DNA of 64,000 bases from Pseudomonas sp. ATCC PTA-122608 (GTDB taxonomy: Bacteria; Pseudomonadota; Gammaproteobacteria; Pseudomonadales; Pseudomonadaceae): positions 51,234 through 115,233 of the forward strand of contig NZ_LPNO01000004.1 in the NCBI RefSeq assembly GCF_001952855.1, read 5' to 3'. Positions 1 to 11,266 of the stretch are shown here, one piece after another. A program made the translations under genes and the position numbers. The notes below the pieces were generated by a model, which was given only the letters and a program-made list of their open reading frames with translations, was not told the DNA's origin and did no database searches. Within the stretch, counting starts at the first letter, position 1, and every line of letters begins with the position of its first letter.

Positions 1-455
1 CCACCCGCCACTGGACTGAACGGCGGCCTTTGCCCGCTCCCCGTATGCAGCACACGGCTACTCTGTTGGCCGACGGCCGGGTGTTGATCTGCGGCGGTGC
101 TGCCGAACCTTTTGGCCCGGCGCAAGACCTGGCCTTTATCTACGACCCGGTCCGGAACAGCTGGGACCGGACACTCATGTGTGTTCCGCGCAAAGAGCAC
201 AGCGCGACCCGTCTGGTGACCGGAGAAGTCCTGGTGGTGGGCGCCAGCAGCCTCTCCCAACCGGAACACGCGGCGACGGCTGAGCTGTACGACCCACGGT
301 CCGCACAATGGTCGCTGACCGCGCCGCTCCAGCCCGGGCGTTTCGGGCATAGCGCATGCTGCCTTTCGACGGGGCAGGTGCTGATCGCGGGTGGTTCGAG
401 GGCCACCCCGCATCCGGCGCCTCTGGCCAATGCCGAGCTTTTTACATTGGGGTGA
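1..455 (+). CDS. Kelch-repeat protein, C-terminal part (5' end outside window)
   Basis: The reading frame is open from base 3, so the gene begins upstream and only about 150 C-terminal residues are visible. At least three Kelch-type blades can be seen, each carrying the pattern (H)TAT/SATRL-x-x-G-x-V-L(I/V)-x-G-G followed by A-x-x-YDP-x-x-x-x-W. Kelch blades form a beta-propeller used for protein or carbohydrate binding, sometimes in galactose-oxidase-like enzymes. No copper-oxidase residues are identifiable in this fragment, so I cannot assign enzymatic activity. The TTG near base 30 is internal, because the same frame reads a Kelch-like blade upstream of it. Confidence 0.75.
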   Translation, partial: TRHWTERRPLPAPRMQHTATLLADGRVLICGGAAEPFGPAQDLAFIYDPVRNSWDRTLMCVPRKEHSATRLVTGEVLVVGASSLSQPEHAATAELYDPRSAQWSLTAPLQPGRFGHSACCLSTGQVLIAGGSRATPHPAPLANAELFTLG

Positions 456-555
456 TCGACAGCGTCTCCCCGGGTTGACCTGAGCCCATGCAAAACCTGC
501 CGGTCGCAGGTAGTATTGGATCCAACAGCTCACGTTGAATCAGGAGACCTTACAC

Positions 556-1302
556 ATGGACAAAGTCGTCATCATCACCGGTGGCAGCCGTGGGATCGGC
601 GCCGCCACGGCGTTGCTGGCCGCTGCCCAGGGCTATCGTATCTGCATCAATTACCAGGCCGACGAAGACGCCGCCCACCGGGTACTTGAGCAAGTGCGCG
701 CCCTCGGCGCTCAGGCCATTGCGGTGCGGGCCGATGTCAGCATCGAAGACGAAGTGATCGGCCTGTTCCACCGTGTTGATACCGAGCTGGGCCGGGTGAC
801 GGCACTGGTGAACAACGCCGGTACCGTAGGGCACAAGTCGCGGGTCGATGAAATGTCCGAGTTCCGCATCCTGAAGACGCTCAAGACCAATGTGTTGGGG
901 CCGATCCTCTGCGCCAAGCACGCGCTGCTGCGCATGTCGCCCAAACATGGCGGGCAGGGCGGCAGCATCGTCAACGTGTCGTCGGCCGCCGCGCGCCTGG
1001 GGGCGCCGGGGGAGTATGTGGATTACGCCGCGTCCAAGGGCGCATTGGACACCTTCACACTCGGGCTTTCCAAGGAAGTGGCGGGTGAGGGGATCCGGGT
1101 CAATGGCGTGCGTCCAGGTTTCATCTTCACCGAGTTCCACGCGCTGAGCGGCGACCCTGACCGAGTCAGCAAGCTGGAACCGGGGATTCCCATGGCCCGT
1201 GGCGGGCGTGCCGAAGAAGTCGCGGAAGGGATTATCTGGCTGCTGTCGGACAAGGCGTCCTATGCCACCGGAACCTTTATTGACCTGGCAGGTGGTCGAT
1301 AA
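556..1302 (+). CDS. SDR family NAD(P)-dependent oxidoreductase
   Basis: A 248-residue classical short-chain dehydrogenase/reductase. The N-terminal nucleotide-binding motif TGGSRGIG is at residues 8-15, NNAG at 86-89, the catalytic Ser near 143 and Tyr157-x-x-x-Lys161. These place it among SDRs with a full Ser-Tyr-Lys triad, close to the glucose-dehydrogenase/3-oxoacyl-ACP reductase-like group. The substrate cannot be read from sequence. ATG 556 is preferred over the upstream in-frame TTG (535) because AGGAG lies at 542-546 with normal spacing. It is monocistronic: a REP pair follows immediately and the next gene is on the other strand. Confidence 0.9.
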   Translation: MDKVVIITGGSRGIGAATALLAAAQGYRICINYQADEDAAHRVLEQVRALGAQAIAVRADVSIEDEVIGLFHRVDTELGRVTALVNNAGTVGHKSRVDEMSEFRILKTLKTNVLGPILCAKHALLRMSPKHGGQGGSIVNVSSAAARLGAPGEYVDYAASKGALDTFTLGLSKEVAGEGIRVNGVRPGFIFTEFHALSGDPDRVSKLEPGIPMARGGRAEEVAEGIIWLLSDKASYATGTFIDLAGGR

Positions 1303-1325
1303 CGTCATAGCGCCTGTGCGGGCGC

Positions 1326-1393
1326 CATCGCGGGCAAGCCCGGCTCCCACAGAGATACGCGATCCATTGTGGGAGCCGGGCTTGTCCGCGATG
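1326..1393. repeat. REP inverted pair
   Basis: Two 26-base arms (1326-1351 and 1368-1393) are near-perfect reverse complements built around GTGGGAGCCGGGCTTG. This is the usual Pseudomonas REP doublet, located between the convergent ends of the SDR gene and the MocR-type gene. It could form a hairpin that protects or terminates both transcripts. Confidence 0.85.
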
Positions 1394-1418
1394 ACGTCAG
1401 TTGTCTTCAAGCAGCCTG

Positions 1419-2828
1419 TCAAAACGAACGCACAATCTTCCCCAGCGTTTCCATGGCCTTTTCACACGACTCGTCCCACGGACTGCCGTAATTCAAGCGA
1501 ATGCAGTTCCTGAAGCGCTGTGTCGGCGAAAAGATCGGCCCCGGTGCGATGCTGATGCCCTGGGCCAGGGCCATCTGGAACAGCTTCAACGAGTCGGTCT
1601 GCTCCGGCAATTCCAGCCACAGGAAGTAACCGCCAGCGGGCTGGCTGACCCGTGTCTGCGCCGGAAAGTAACGGGCGATGGCCGCGAGCATGGCGCTCTG
1701 CTGCTCCTCCAGCGCATAGCGCAACTTGCGCAGGTGCCGATCGTAGCCGCCGTGTTGCAGGTAATCGGCAATCGCCGCCTGGGCCGGCATCGATGCGCAC
1801 AGCGACGTCATCAACTTCAACCGCTCGATCTTCTGCGCATAACGCCCGGCGGCCACCCAGCCTATGCGGTAACCCGGGGCCAGGCTTTTGGCGAACGAGC
1901 CGCAATGCATCACCAGGCCTTCGGTGTCGAACGCCTTGGCCGGTTTCGGCGCTTGTTGGCCGTAGTACAACTCGGCGTACACGTCGTCTTCGATCAGCGG
2001 CACCTGGTGGCTGCGCAGCAACTCCACCAGCTCCTGCTTCTTGGCCTCGGGCATGGTCGCGCCCATCGGGTTCTGGAAACTGGTCATGCACCAGCACGCC
2101 TTGATCGGGTAACGCTCCAGGCTTTGCGCCAGCACCTTGAGGTCAATGCCATCGCGCGGGTGCACGGGGATTTCCACCGCCTTGAGCTTCAGGCGTTCGA
2201 GGATTTGCAGGCTGGCATAAAACGCCGGGGCTTCGATGGCTACCAGGTCGCCCGGTTCGGTCACGGCTTGCAGGCACAGGTTAAGCGCCTCGAGCGCACC
2301 GTTGGTGATCAACAGTTCTTCCATTGGCAGCATCAGCCCGCCAACCATGTAGCGCAGGGCGATTTGCCGGCGCAGTTGCGGGTTGCCTGGCGACATGTCG
2401 GTGACCACCATGCGCGGGTCCATTTCCCGGCTGGCGCTGGCCAGGGAGCGGGCCAGGCGTGGCAAGGGGAACAGCGTCGGGCTGGGGAAGGCCGAGCCGA
2501 AGGGCACGGTTTGCGGGTCCTTGATGGAGTCGAGCACCGAGAACACCAGCTCGCTCACGTCCACTTCGGTGGATTCGTGCACATGAGCACTCACCACCGG
2601 CTCGGAGAACGGGCTCGGCGCATGGGTATTGACGAAGTACCCGGAGCGCGGCCGGGCGCGGATCAGCCCGCGACGTTCCAGCAGGTAGTAGGCCTGGAAC
2701 ACCGTGGACGGGCTGACCCCGTAGGTCTGGCTGGCATAGCGTACCGAAGGCACGCGCTGGCCGGGGCCGAGGACGCCGGAGCGAATCAGTTCTGCGATGT
2801 CGTCGGCGAATTTTTCGTAGCGTTTCAT
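1419..2828 (-). CDS. MocR-type regulator (GntR winged helix + aminotransferase domain)
   Basis: A 469-residue fusion of a GntR winged helix (about 1-75; GVLGPGQRVPSVR at 18-30, then GVSPSTVFQAYYLLE) and a fold-type I PLP aminotransferase-like domain (about 105-469). The likely PLP lysine is Lys314 in SFAKSLAPG. FQNPMGATMP and the EDDVYAE block supply other cofactor-pocket residues. MocR proteins sense a PLP adduct or amine and control adjacent genes, but neither neighbour here is an obvious PLP or amine target. The divergent gene it might regulate is not evident, because ccoG upstream is co-oriented and separated by a REP palindrome. Confidence 0.9.
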   Translation of the reverse strand: MKRYEKFADDIAELIRSGVLGPGQRVPSVRYASQTYGVSPSTVFQAYYLLERRGLIRARPRSGYFVNTHAPSPFSEPVVSAHVHESTEVDVSELVFSVLDSIKDPQTVPFGSAFPSPTLFPLPRLARSLASASREMDPRMVVTDMSPGNPQLRRQIALRYMVGGLMLPMEELLITNGALEALNLCLQAVTEPGDLVAIEAPAFYASLQILERLKLKAVEIPVHPRDGIDLKVLAQSLERYPIKACWCMTSFQNPMGATMPEAKKQELVELLRSHQVPLIEDDVYAELYYGQQAPKPAKAFDTEGLVMHCGSFAKSLAPGYRIGWVAAGRYAQKIERLKLMTSLCASMPAQAAIADYLQHGGYDRHLRKLRYALEEQQSAMLAAIARYFPAQTRVSQPAGGYFLWLELPEQTDSLKLFQMALAQGISIAPGPIFSPTQRFRNCIRLNYGSPWDESCEKAMETLGKIVRSF

Positions 2829-2869
2829 TGAGTCTCAGTGCTTTGAACAGATTTTGCTGGTTGAACACA

Positions 2870-2911
2870 GATCTAATGTGGGAGCTGGCAAGCCAGCTCC
2901 CACATTAGATC
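2870..2911. repeat. Perfect palindromic REP hairpin
   Basis: Two 20-base arms (2870-2889 and 2892-2911) are exact reverse complements separated by only AA, with the REP core GTGGGAGCTGGC. It lies between the ccoG stop and the MocR-gene start, both on the minus strand, so it is placed to stabilise the ccoG 3' end or attenuate read-through. Confidence 0.85.
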
Positions 2912-2935
2912 TCCAGTGTTGCTGAAAGCTCGGGT

Positions 2936-4351
2936 TCAGCGATTCAATGGCGCCACAAACCGGCTGTCCGCCGCGCTGTAGATCCACGGTTCATCCACGT
3001 CCGTGACCTTGAAGCGGATGGTCTGTGAACTGCTGGCCGGCTTGTCTGCCGTCATCGCCACCGACACCGGCACATCGGTAATTTCCCCCGGCGCCAGGCT
3101 GATGTCCGTCTTGCCCTGCAACTGGAAGCCATCGCCGTCTATCAGCTCCAGGCGGTAATCCTGGCGCTGCTGGGTCTTGTTGATGACCTTGAGGCTGTAG
3201 ATGTTCTCGATCAAGCCTTCACTGTTTTCGCGAAACATCCCACGGTCTTTGGTCACGTCCAGCGACACCATCGGGCGCGCCACCAGGGCCACCACCAGCG
3301 CACCGATCATCACCAGCAGCACGGCACTGTAGCCGATCAGCCGTGGCCTGAGCAGATGCGTCTTGCCACCTTGCAACTGATGCTCCGAGGTATAGCTGAC
3401 GAGGCCGCGGGCATAGCCCATTTTATCCATGATCGAATCACAGGCATCGATACACGCGGCGCAGCCGATGCATTCCATTTGCAGGCCGTCACGGATGTCG
3501 ATGCCGGTGGGGCACACCTGCACGCACAGCTGGCAGTCAATGCAGTCGCCCAGGCCGACGTCCGCCGGTTGCACGTCACGTTTGCGTGGGCCACGGTTTT
3601 CGCCACGGGCCACGTCGTAGGAAATGGTCAGGGTGTCTTTGTCGAACATCACACTCTGGAACCGCGCATACGGGCACATGTGCATGCACACCGCTTCCCG
3701 CAGCCAGCCGGCGTTGATGTAGGTGGCGCCGGTGAAAAACAGCACCCAGAACAGGCTGACGCCGCCCATTTGCCAGGTCAGCAGTTCCACGGCCAGCGGC
3801 CGGATCGGCGTGAAATAGCCGACAAACGTCAGCCCGGTCAGCACGCTGATACCCAGCCATAGCGTGTGCTTGGCCGAGCGCCGTGCCAGCTTGTTCAAGC
3901 CCCAGGGCGCGGCTTGCAGCTTGATGCGCTGGTTTCGCTCGCCTTCAGTGACCTTTTCGCACCACATGAACAGCCAGGTAAACGAGCTTTGCGGGCAGGT
4001 ATAGCCGCACCACACCCGCCCTGCGAACACGGTGATCGCAAACAGGCCGAATGCGCAGATGATCAACAGCGCCGACAGCAGGATGAAATCCTGGGGCCAG
4101 AAGGTCGCACCAAAGATGTGGAATTTGCTTTCAGCCAGGTCCCACAGCACCGCTTGCCGGCCGCCCCAGTTCAGCCACACGGTGCCGAAAAACGCCAGGA
4201 ACAGAAAACCTGCGCCCACCACGCGCAAGGTGCGGAACAGGCCGGTAAAACTGCGGGTATGAATCAGGTTGTCGCTGGATTTGGCCTTCATCTTCTTTGG
4301 ATGTGCAGGCTCAAACACTTCTACGGTTCGGACGGGGATTCTATCGCTCAT
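2936..4351 (-). CDS. ccoG: Cytochrome c oxidase accessory protein CcoG
   Basis: A 471-residue membrane protein of the CcoG/RdxA/FixG family, needed for maturation of the copper centre of cbb3-type oxidase in the inner membrane. Several hydrophobic segments are visible (about 44-62, 88-110, 165-183, 197-213 and 337-358). Two bacterial-ferredoxin motifs are intact: Cys270, 273, 276, 280 and Cys294, 297, 300, 304. The soluble C-terminal Ig-like domain follows. I chose ATG 4351 (MSDRIP) rather than the in-frame ATG eight codons upstream, because it matches the family's usual N-terminus from memory. The ccoNOPQ structural genes are not in this window. A possible ANR box lies upstream (4522-4535). 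Confidence 0.93.
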   Translation of the reverse strand: MSDRIPVRTVEVFEPAHPKKMKAKSSDNLIHTRSFTGLFRTLRVVGAGFLFLAFFGTVWLNWGGRQAVLWDLAESKFHIFGATFWPQDFILLSALLIICAFGLFAITVFAGRVWCGYTCPQSSFTWLFMWCEKVTEGERNQRIKLQAAPWGLNKLARRSAKHTLWLGISVLTGLTFVGYFTPIRPLAVELLTWQMGGVSLFWVLFFTGATYINAGWLREAVCMHMCPYARFQSVMFDKDTLTISYDVARGENRGPRKRDVQPADVGLGDCIDCQLCVQVCPTGIDIRDGLQMECIGCAACIDACDSIMDKMGYARGLVSYTSEHQLQGGKTHLLRPRLIGYSAVLLVMIGALVVALVARPMVSLDVTKDRGMFRENSEGLIENIYSLKVINKTQQRQDYRLELIDGDGFQLQGKTDISLAPGEITDVPVSVAMTADKPASSSQTIRFKVTDVDEPWIYSAADSRFVAPLNR

Positions 4352-4521
4352 GGTCTTTCGCTCATCAGCCTCCATCAGGCGGATGAACTATGACCGGCGC
4401 TCTGTTTGCATAACAGACTCAGCTATGGCGATAAAAAGGGGATCAGATGGCCCGGCGGTGACGCCCTGCGACAATGTGCTGCACCCTGTGGCGCGTGGGG
4501 TGCAGCGCTTTTCAGGCAGTG

Positions 4522-4535
4522 ATGATCCAGGTCAA
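4522..4535 (-). promoter_or_regulatory. Candidate ANR/FNR-type box upstream of ccoG
   Basis: On the minus strand the site reads TTGAC-CTGG-ATCAT, two mismatches from the ANR consensus TTGAT-N4-ATCAA. It is about 170 bp upstream of the ccoG start. Regulation of cbb3 assembly genes by ANR is established in Pseudomonas; that this site is used is inference. It lies just beyond the stop codon of the neighbouring DUF3203-like gene. Confidence 0.4.
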
Positions 4536-4775
4536 TCAAATCACCGAATCACCGTCGGTGGCCTTCAAATGCTTACGACCGTCAGTGGCGCCTGCTACGG
4601 TCAATGCGTCGGCTTCTGCTTCGGTGATGTAGATCCGCTCGCCGTTCAACTCAACGGCCGACATGGATTTGGCGCTGTCGGTAATCACGGTGACATCGGT
4701 GGCGGCGAGGCTTTTTTCTTCGCCGTTTTCATCGACCTTGAAGTAACAGGTCTGGTTTTCGATACGTACGGGCAT
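4536..4775 (-). CDS. DUF3203-like small protein
   Basis: A 79-residue acidic soluble protein beginning MPVRIENQTCYF and ending HLKATDGDSVI. I recognise it as resembling the Pseudomonas DUF3203 family, for which no function is known to me. There is no signal peptide or membrane segment. A purine-rich AAAAGGAC lies just upstream of ATG 4775. It is divergent from the MgtC-family gene (start 4896) across a 120-bp intergenic region. Confidence 0.75.
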   Translation of the reverse strand: MPVRIENQTCYFKVDENGEEKSLAATDVTVITDSAKSMSAVELNGERIYITEAEADALTVAGATDGRKHLKATDGDSVI

Positions 4776-4895
4776 GGTGCTGTCCTTTTCCTGGGGTACT
4801 CAAGGTTAGGCGTTGCCCGTGGATGAATGGTTCTGCGCAACTGACTGACGGTCGGCGCTGTCCATTTCGTATCTACCCATGAAAAGGACACGTCC

Positions 4896-5387
4896 ATGGA
4901 CGCGTGGTGGCATGAAGTCTGGCAAACCCTGCAAACGGAATTTGCCGACATCGGCGATGCCCGGCAACTGACACAAGTCACGGTGCGGTTGCTGATCGCG
5001 GCGATTCTCGGTGGCATCCTCGGTTTTGAGCGCGAACACAAAGGCAAGGCGGCCGGGGTGCGCACCCACATGTTAGTGGCCATAGGCGCCGCGCTGTTCG
5101 TGCTGGTGCCGAGCATGTCGGGCTCCCAGGCTGATGCCATGAGCCGCGTGCTGCAAGGCGTGATCGCGGGCATCGGGTTTCTGGGTGCCGGTACCATCCT
5201 CAAGGGCAAGGAAGATGAAGAAGGCCACGTCAAAGGCCTGACCACCGCGGCTGGCCTGTGGATGACCGCCGCCATTGGCGTGGCGGCGGGGATGGGGCGC
5301 GAGTCCACTGCCGTGCTCAGCACCTTGCTGGCGTTGGCGGTGTTCAATGTGATGCCAAGGATCGTGCGCCTGTTCGAGAAGGACTAG
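4896..5387 (+). CDS. MgtC/SapB family membrane protein
   Basis: A 163-residue MgtC/SapB-family protein with the typical hydrophobic N-terminal domain. LLIAAILGGILGFEREHKGK is the conserved loop motif, followed by GVRTHMLVAIGAALFVL, GVIAGIGFLGAGTILK and GLTTAAGLWMTAAIGVAAG. MgtC proteins act at the inner membrane and influence ATP synthase activity, Mg2+ homeostasis and intramacrophage survival in other bacteria; the role here is unknown. The protein ends shortly after the last helix, so it is the short form without the C-terminal ACT-like domain. AAAAGGACA (4882-4890) sets the start at 4896. The stop overlaps that of the convergent proline-rich gene. Confidence 0.9.
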   Translation: MDAWWHEVWQTLQTEFADIGDARQLTQVTVRLLIAAILGGILGFEREHKGKAAGVRTHMLVAIGAALFVLVPSMSGSQADAMSRVLQGVIAGIGFLGAGTILKGKEDEEGHVKGLTTAAGLWMTAAIGVAAGMGRESTAVLSTLLALAVFNVMPRIVRLFEKD

Positions 5388-5542
5388 ACGATGACGGGCG
5401 GCATCGTCGTCGGTGGCTCCTCCACCGGCGGTGGCTGTGTCCCAGGCGGTTCCTGCTCGGGAATCGGGTCGGGCTCTGTAGGTGGCAATGTCGGTTTATC
5501 GATGTTCGGGTCAGGCGTTTCAGCCGGGATCGGGATATTCAT
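5384..5542 (-). CDS. Small proline-rich protein (52 aa)
   Basis: A 52-residue protein, MNIPIPAETPDPNIDKPTLP onwards, dominated by Pro, Glu, Thr and Asp, with repeated PP and EPP elements. It has no hydrophobic segment and is probably disordered. AAAGGAGG lies eight bases before ATG 5542, a very strong ribosome-binding site that excludes the longer upstream start. I recall similar short PE-rich proteins in other pseudomonads but know of no function. Its stop codon overlaps the MgtC-gene stop on the other strand. Confidence 0.7.
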   Translation of the reverse strand: MNIPIPAETPDPNIDKPTLPPTEPDPIPEQEPPGTQPPPVEEPPTTMPPVIV

Positions 5543-5628
5543 CGGTGTGGCCTCCTTTGTGCTTTGCTCTATCGGTGGACAATCGCCCGGTGTATTTGAT
5601 TCCCCGCCCGATGGCGTCATATCCACCT

Positions 5629-5665
5629 GAACTTTTCAATCGACGGCATGCTCGGAACCTATACG
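5629..5665 (+). promoter_or_regulatory. Candidate AlgU (sigma-22) promoter of glgE, with overlapping RpoS-like -10
   Basis: GAACTT at 5629-5634, a 17-base spacer, then TCGGA at 5652-5656 fits the AlgU consensus GAACTT-N16/17-TCTGA with one mismatch. Immediately downstream, CTATACG (5658-5664) resembles the RpoS-type -10 CTATACT. The predicted start site is about 85 bp before the glgE ATG. Position and match support a stress promoter; use is untested. Confidence 0.55.
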
Positions 5666-5747
5666 GCCCTGCTCAGGGAGAGCACTGCCGTTTCAGAATT
5701 TGGATCAAGCGCAAGAGCGTCCACTGGGCGTTAAGGGGAGATGCTCG

Positions 5748-7745
5748 ATGACTGCTGAAACACTGACCCAAGACGATTCAACCTCCACATTACCGCTGTC
5801 CCAGGCACTGTTGCTGCCAAGGATTGCGATTGAAAGCACCACTCCGGTTATCGATGGCGGCGCGTTTGCGGTCAAGGCTGTAGTGGGCCAGCGGGTCCAG
5901 GTTGCCAGCAAGGTGTTCGCTGACGGCCACGACAAGCTGGCAGTGCTGATCCGCTGGCGCCCGCTGAGCGAAGAAAGCTGGCACAGCGTGGTGATGACCG
6001 ATGTCGGCAACAACGGCTGGGAAGGGGCGTTCACCGTGACCGCCCAGGGGCCGCATGAGTATTGCATCGAGGCCTGGATCGACACGTTCGCCAGCTTCCG
6101 CTACGAATTAAGCAAGAAACACGAGGCCGGGGTACCGGTCAGCCTGGAGCTGCAGGAAGGCCGCAGCCAGGTCTTGCAAGCCGCCGAACGCAGTGACAAC
6201 GAACTGCGCGACCGCCTGATGCTGCTGCACCACGAACTCTCCGGCCTGTTGGAAACCGAGCAAGTCGCGCTGTTTCTGCACGAAGACAGTGCACATTTGA
6301 TGACCCAGGCCGATCACCGCGCCTATTTGAGCATCAGCCCGGTATTCCCGATTGACGTGGAACGCGAAGCCGCGCAGTTCGCCAGCTGGTACGAGCTGTT
6401 TCCCCGCTCGATCACCGACGATCCGGCGCGCCACGGCACCTTTAACGACGTGCACTCACGTTTGTCGATGATCCATGACATGGGTTTTGACGTGCTGTAC
6501 TTCCCGCCGATCCATCCCATCGGCCGCAGCCACCGCAAGGGCAAGAACAACTCCCTGACCGCCGGGCCCAATGATCCGGGTAGCCCGTATGCCATCGGCA
6601 GCGAAGAGGGCGGCCACGAGGCGATCCACTCCCAGCTGGGCACCCGTGAAGACTTCCGCAACCTGGTCAAGGCCGCCGCCGACCATGGCCTGGAAATCGC
6701 CCTGGATTTCGCGATCCAGTGTTCCCAGGATCACCCGTGGCTCAAGCAGCATCCGGGCTGGTTCAACTGGCGGCCCGACGGCACGATCAAATACGCCGAG
6801 AACCCGCCGAAGAAATACCAGGACATCGTTAACGTCGACTTCTATGCGGCGGATGCGATTCCCAGCCTGTGGATCGAGTTGCGCGACATCGTGGTCGGCT
6901 GGGTGGAAGAGGGCGTGAAGACCTTTCGCGTCGATAATCCCCACACCAAGCCGCTGCCGTTCTGGCAATGGCTGATCAGCGACGTGCGCTCCAAATACCC
7001 GGAAGTGATCTTCCTTGCCGAAGCCTTCACCACCCCGGCGATGATGGCGCGCCTGGGCAAGGTCGGTTACTCCCAGAGCTACACTTACTTCACTTGGCGC
7101 AACACCAAGGCCGAGTTGAGCGAGTACCTGAGCCAGTTGAACGAGTCACCGTGGCGCGAGTGCTTCCGGCCGAACTTCTTCGTCAATACGCCAGACATCA
7201 ACCCGGGCTTCCTGCATGAATCCGGCCGCGCGGGCTTCTTGATCCGTGCCGCGCTGGCCACCATGGGCTCGGGCCTGTGGGGCATGTATTCCGGTTTTGA
7301 ACTGTGCGAAGCGGCCCCGGTGCCGGGCAAGGAAGAGTACCTCGACTCGGAGAAGTACGAGATCCGCCCGCGGGACTTCACGGCCCCCGGCAACATCATT
7401 GCCGAGATCGCCCAGCTCAACCGCATCCGCCGGCAGAACCCGGCCTTGCAGACGCATCTGGGGCTGAAACTCTACAACGCGTGGAACGACAACATCCTGT
7501 ACTTCGGCAAACGCAGCGAGGACGGCAGCAACTTCATTCTGGTGGCAGTGAGTCTCGACCCGTTCAACGCCCAGGAGGCCAATTTCGAGTTGCCGCTGTG
7601 GGAGATGGGCCTGCCGGATGACGCCCAGACCCAAGGCGAAGACTTGATGACCGGCCACCGCTGGACCTGGTACGGCAAGACCCAGTGGATGCGCATCGAG
7701 CCGTGGCAACAGCCGTTTGGCATTTGGCGCATTACCGTTTCCTGA
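5748..7745 (+). CDS. glgE: Alpha-1,4-glucan:maltose-1-phosphate maltosyltransferase GlgE
   Basis: A 665-residue GH13_3 enzyme that transfers maltose from alpha-maltose-1-phosphate to the non-reducing end of linear alpha-1,4-glucan in the cytoplasm. An N-terminal beta-sandwich (to about 110) precedes the (beta/alpha)8 catalytic domain. The predicted nucleophile is Asp396 in FRVDNPHTKPLPFW and the acid/base is Glu425 in FLAEAFTTP; the FDVLYFPPIHPIG block is typical. ATG 5748 is preceded by AGGGGAGA. It heads the rightward run glgE - treS/maltokinase - glgB, whose products supply its substrate (maltose-1-P) and branch its product. A candidate AlgU promoter lies upstream. Confidence 0.96.
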   Translation: MTAETLTQDDSTSTLPLSQALLLPRIAIESTTPVIDGGAFAVKAVVGQRVQVASKVFADGHDKLAVLIRWRPLSEESWHSVVMTDVGNNGWEGAFTVTAQGPHEYCIEAWIDTFASFRYELSKKHEAGVPVSLELQEGRSQVLQAAERSDNELRDRLMLLHHELSGLLETEQVALFLHEDSAHLMTQADHRAYLSISPVFPIDVEREAAQFASWYELFPRSITDDPARHGTFNDVHSRLSMIHDMGFDVLYFPPIHPIGRSHRKGKNNSLTAGPNDPGSPYAIGSEEGGHEAIHSQLGTREDFRNLVKAAADHGLEIALDFAIQCSQDHPWLKQHPGWFNWRPDGTIKYAENPPKKYQDIVNVDFYAADAIPSLWIELRDIVVGWVEEGVKTFRVDNPHTKPLPFWQWLISDVRSKYPEVIFLAEAFTTPAMMARLGKVGYSQSYTYFTWRNTKAELSEYLSQLNESPWRECFRPNFFVNTPDINPGFLHESGRAGFLIRAALATMGSGLWGMYSGFELCEAAPVPGKEEYLDSEKYEIRPRDFTAPGNIIAEIAQLNRIRRQNPALQTHLGLKLYNAWNDNILYFGKRSEDGSNFILVAVSLDPFNAQEANFELPLWEMGLPDDAQTQGEDLMTGHRWTWYGKTQWMRIEPWQQPFGIWRITVS

Positions 7746-7778
7746 ATCGACACCGATCTCCAAACCACTGGAGATCAA

Positions 7779-7870
7779 ATGTGGGAGCGGGCTTGCTCGC
7801 GAAAGCGAAGTGTCAGTCTCCGAATCGGTCCACTGATATACCGCTTTCGCGAGCAAGCCCGCTCCCACAT
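7779..7870. repeat. REP inverted pair between glgE and treS
   Basis: Arms 7779-7807 and 7842-7870 are exact reverse complements with the core GTGGGAGCGGGCTTGCTCGC. The doublet lies inside the glgE-treS intergenic region, where it could form a stem that separates the stability or level of the two messages. Confidence 0.85.
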
Positions 7871-7918
7871 TGACCGAGTTCCTTCAGGCAGAATTTTTCG
7901 AATTCCCAGGAGTTTCCA

Positions 7919-11262
<3,344 letters not shown>

Positions 11263-11266
<4 letters not shown>

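Noticed and set aside
1401..2831. 476-codon plus-strand ORF opposite the MocR gene
   Set aside because: It is an antisense shadow of a gene with clear motifs; high-GC DNA gives such long shadow frames.
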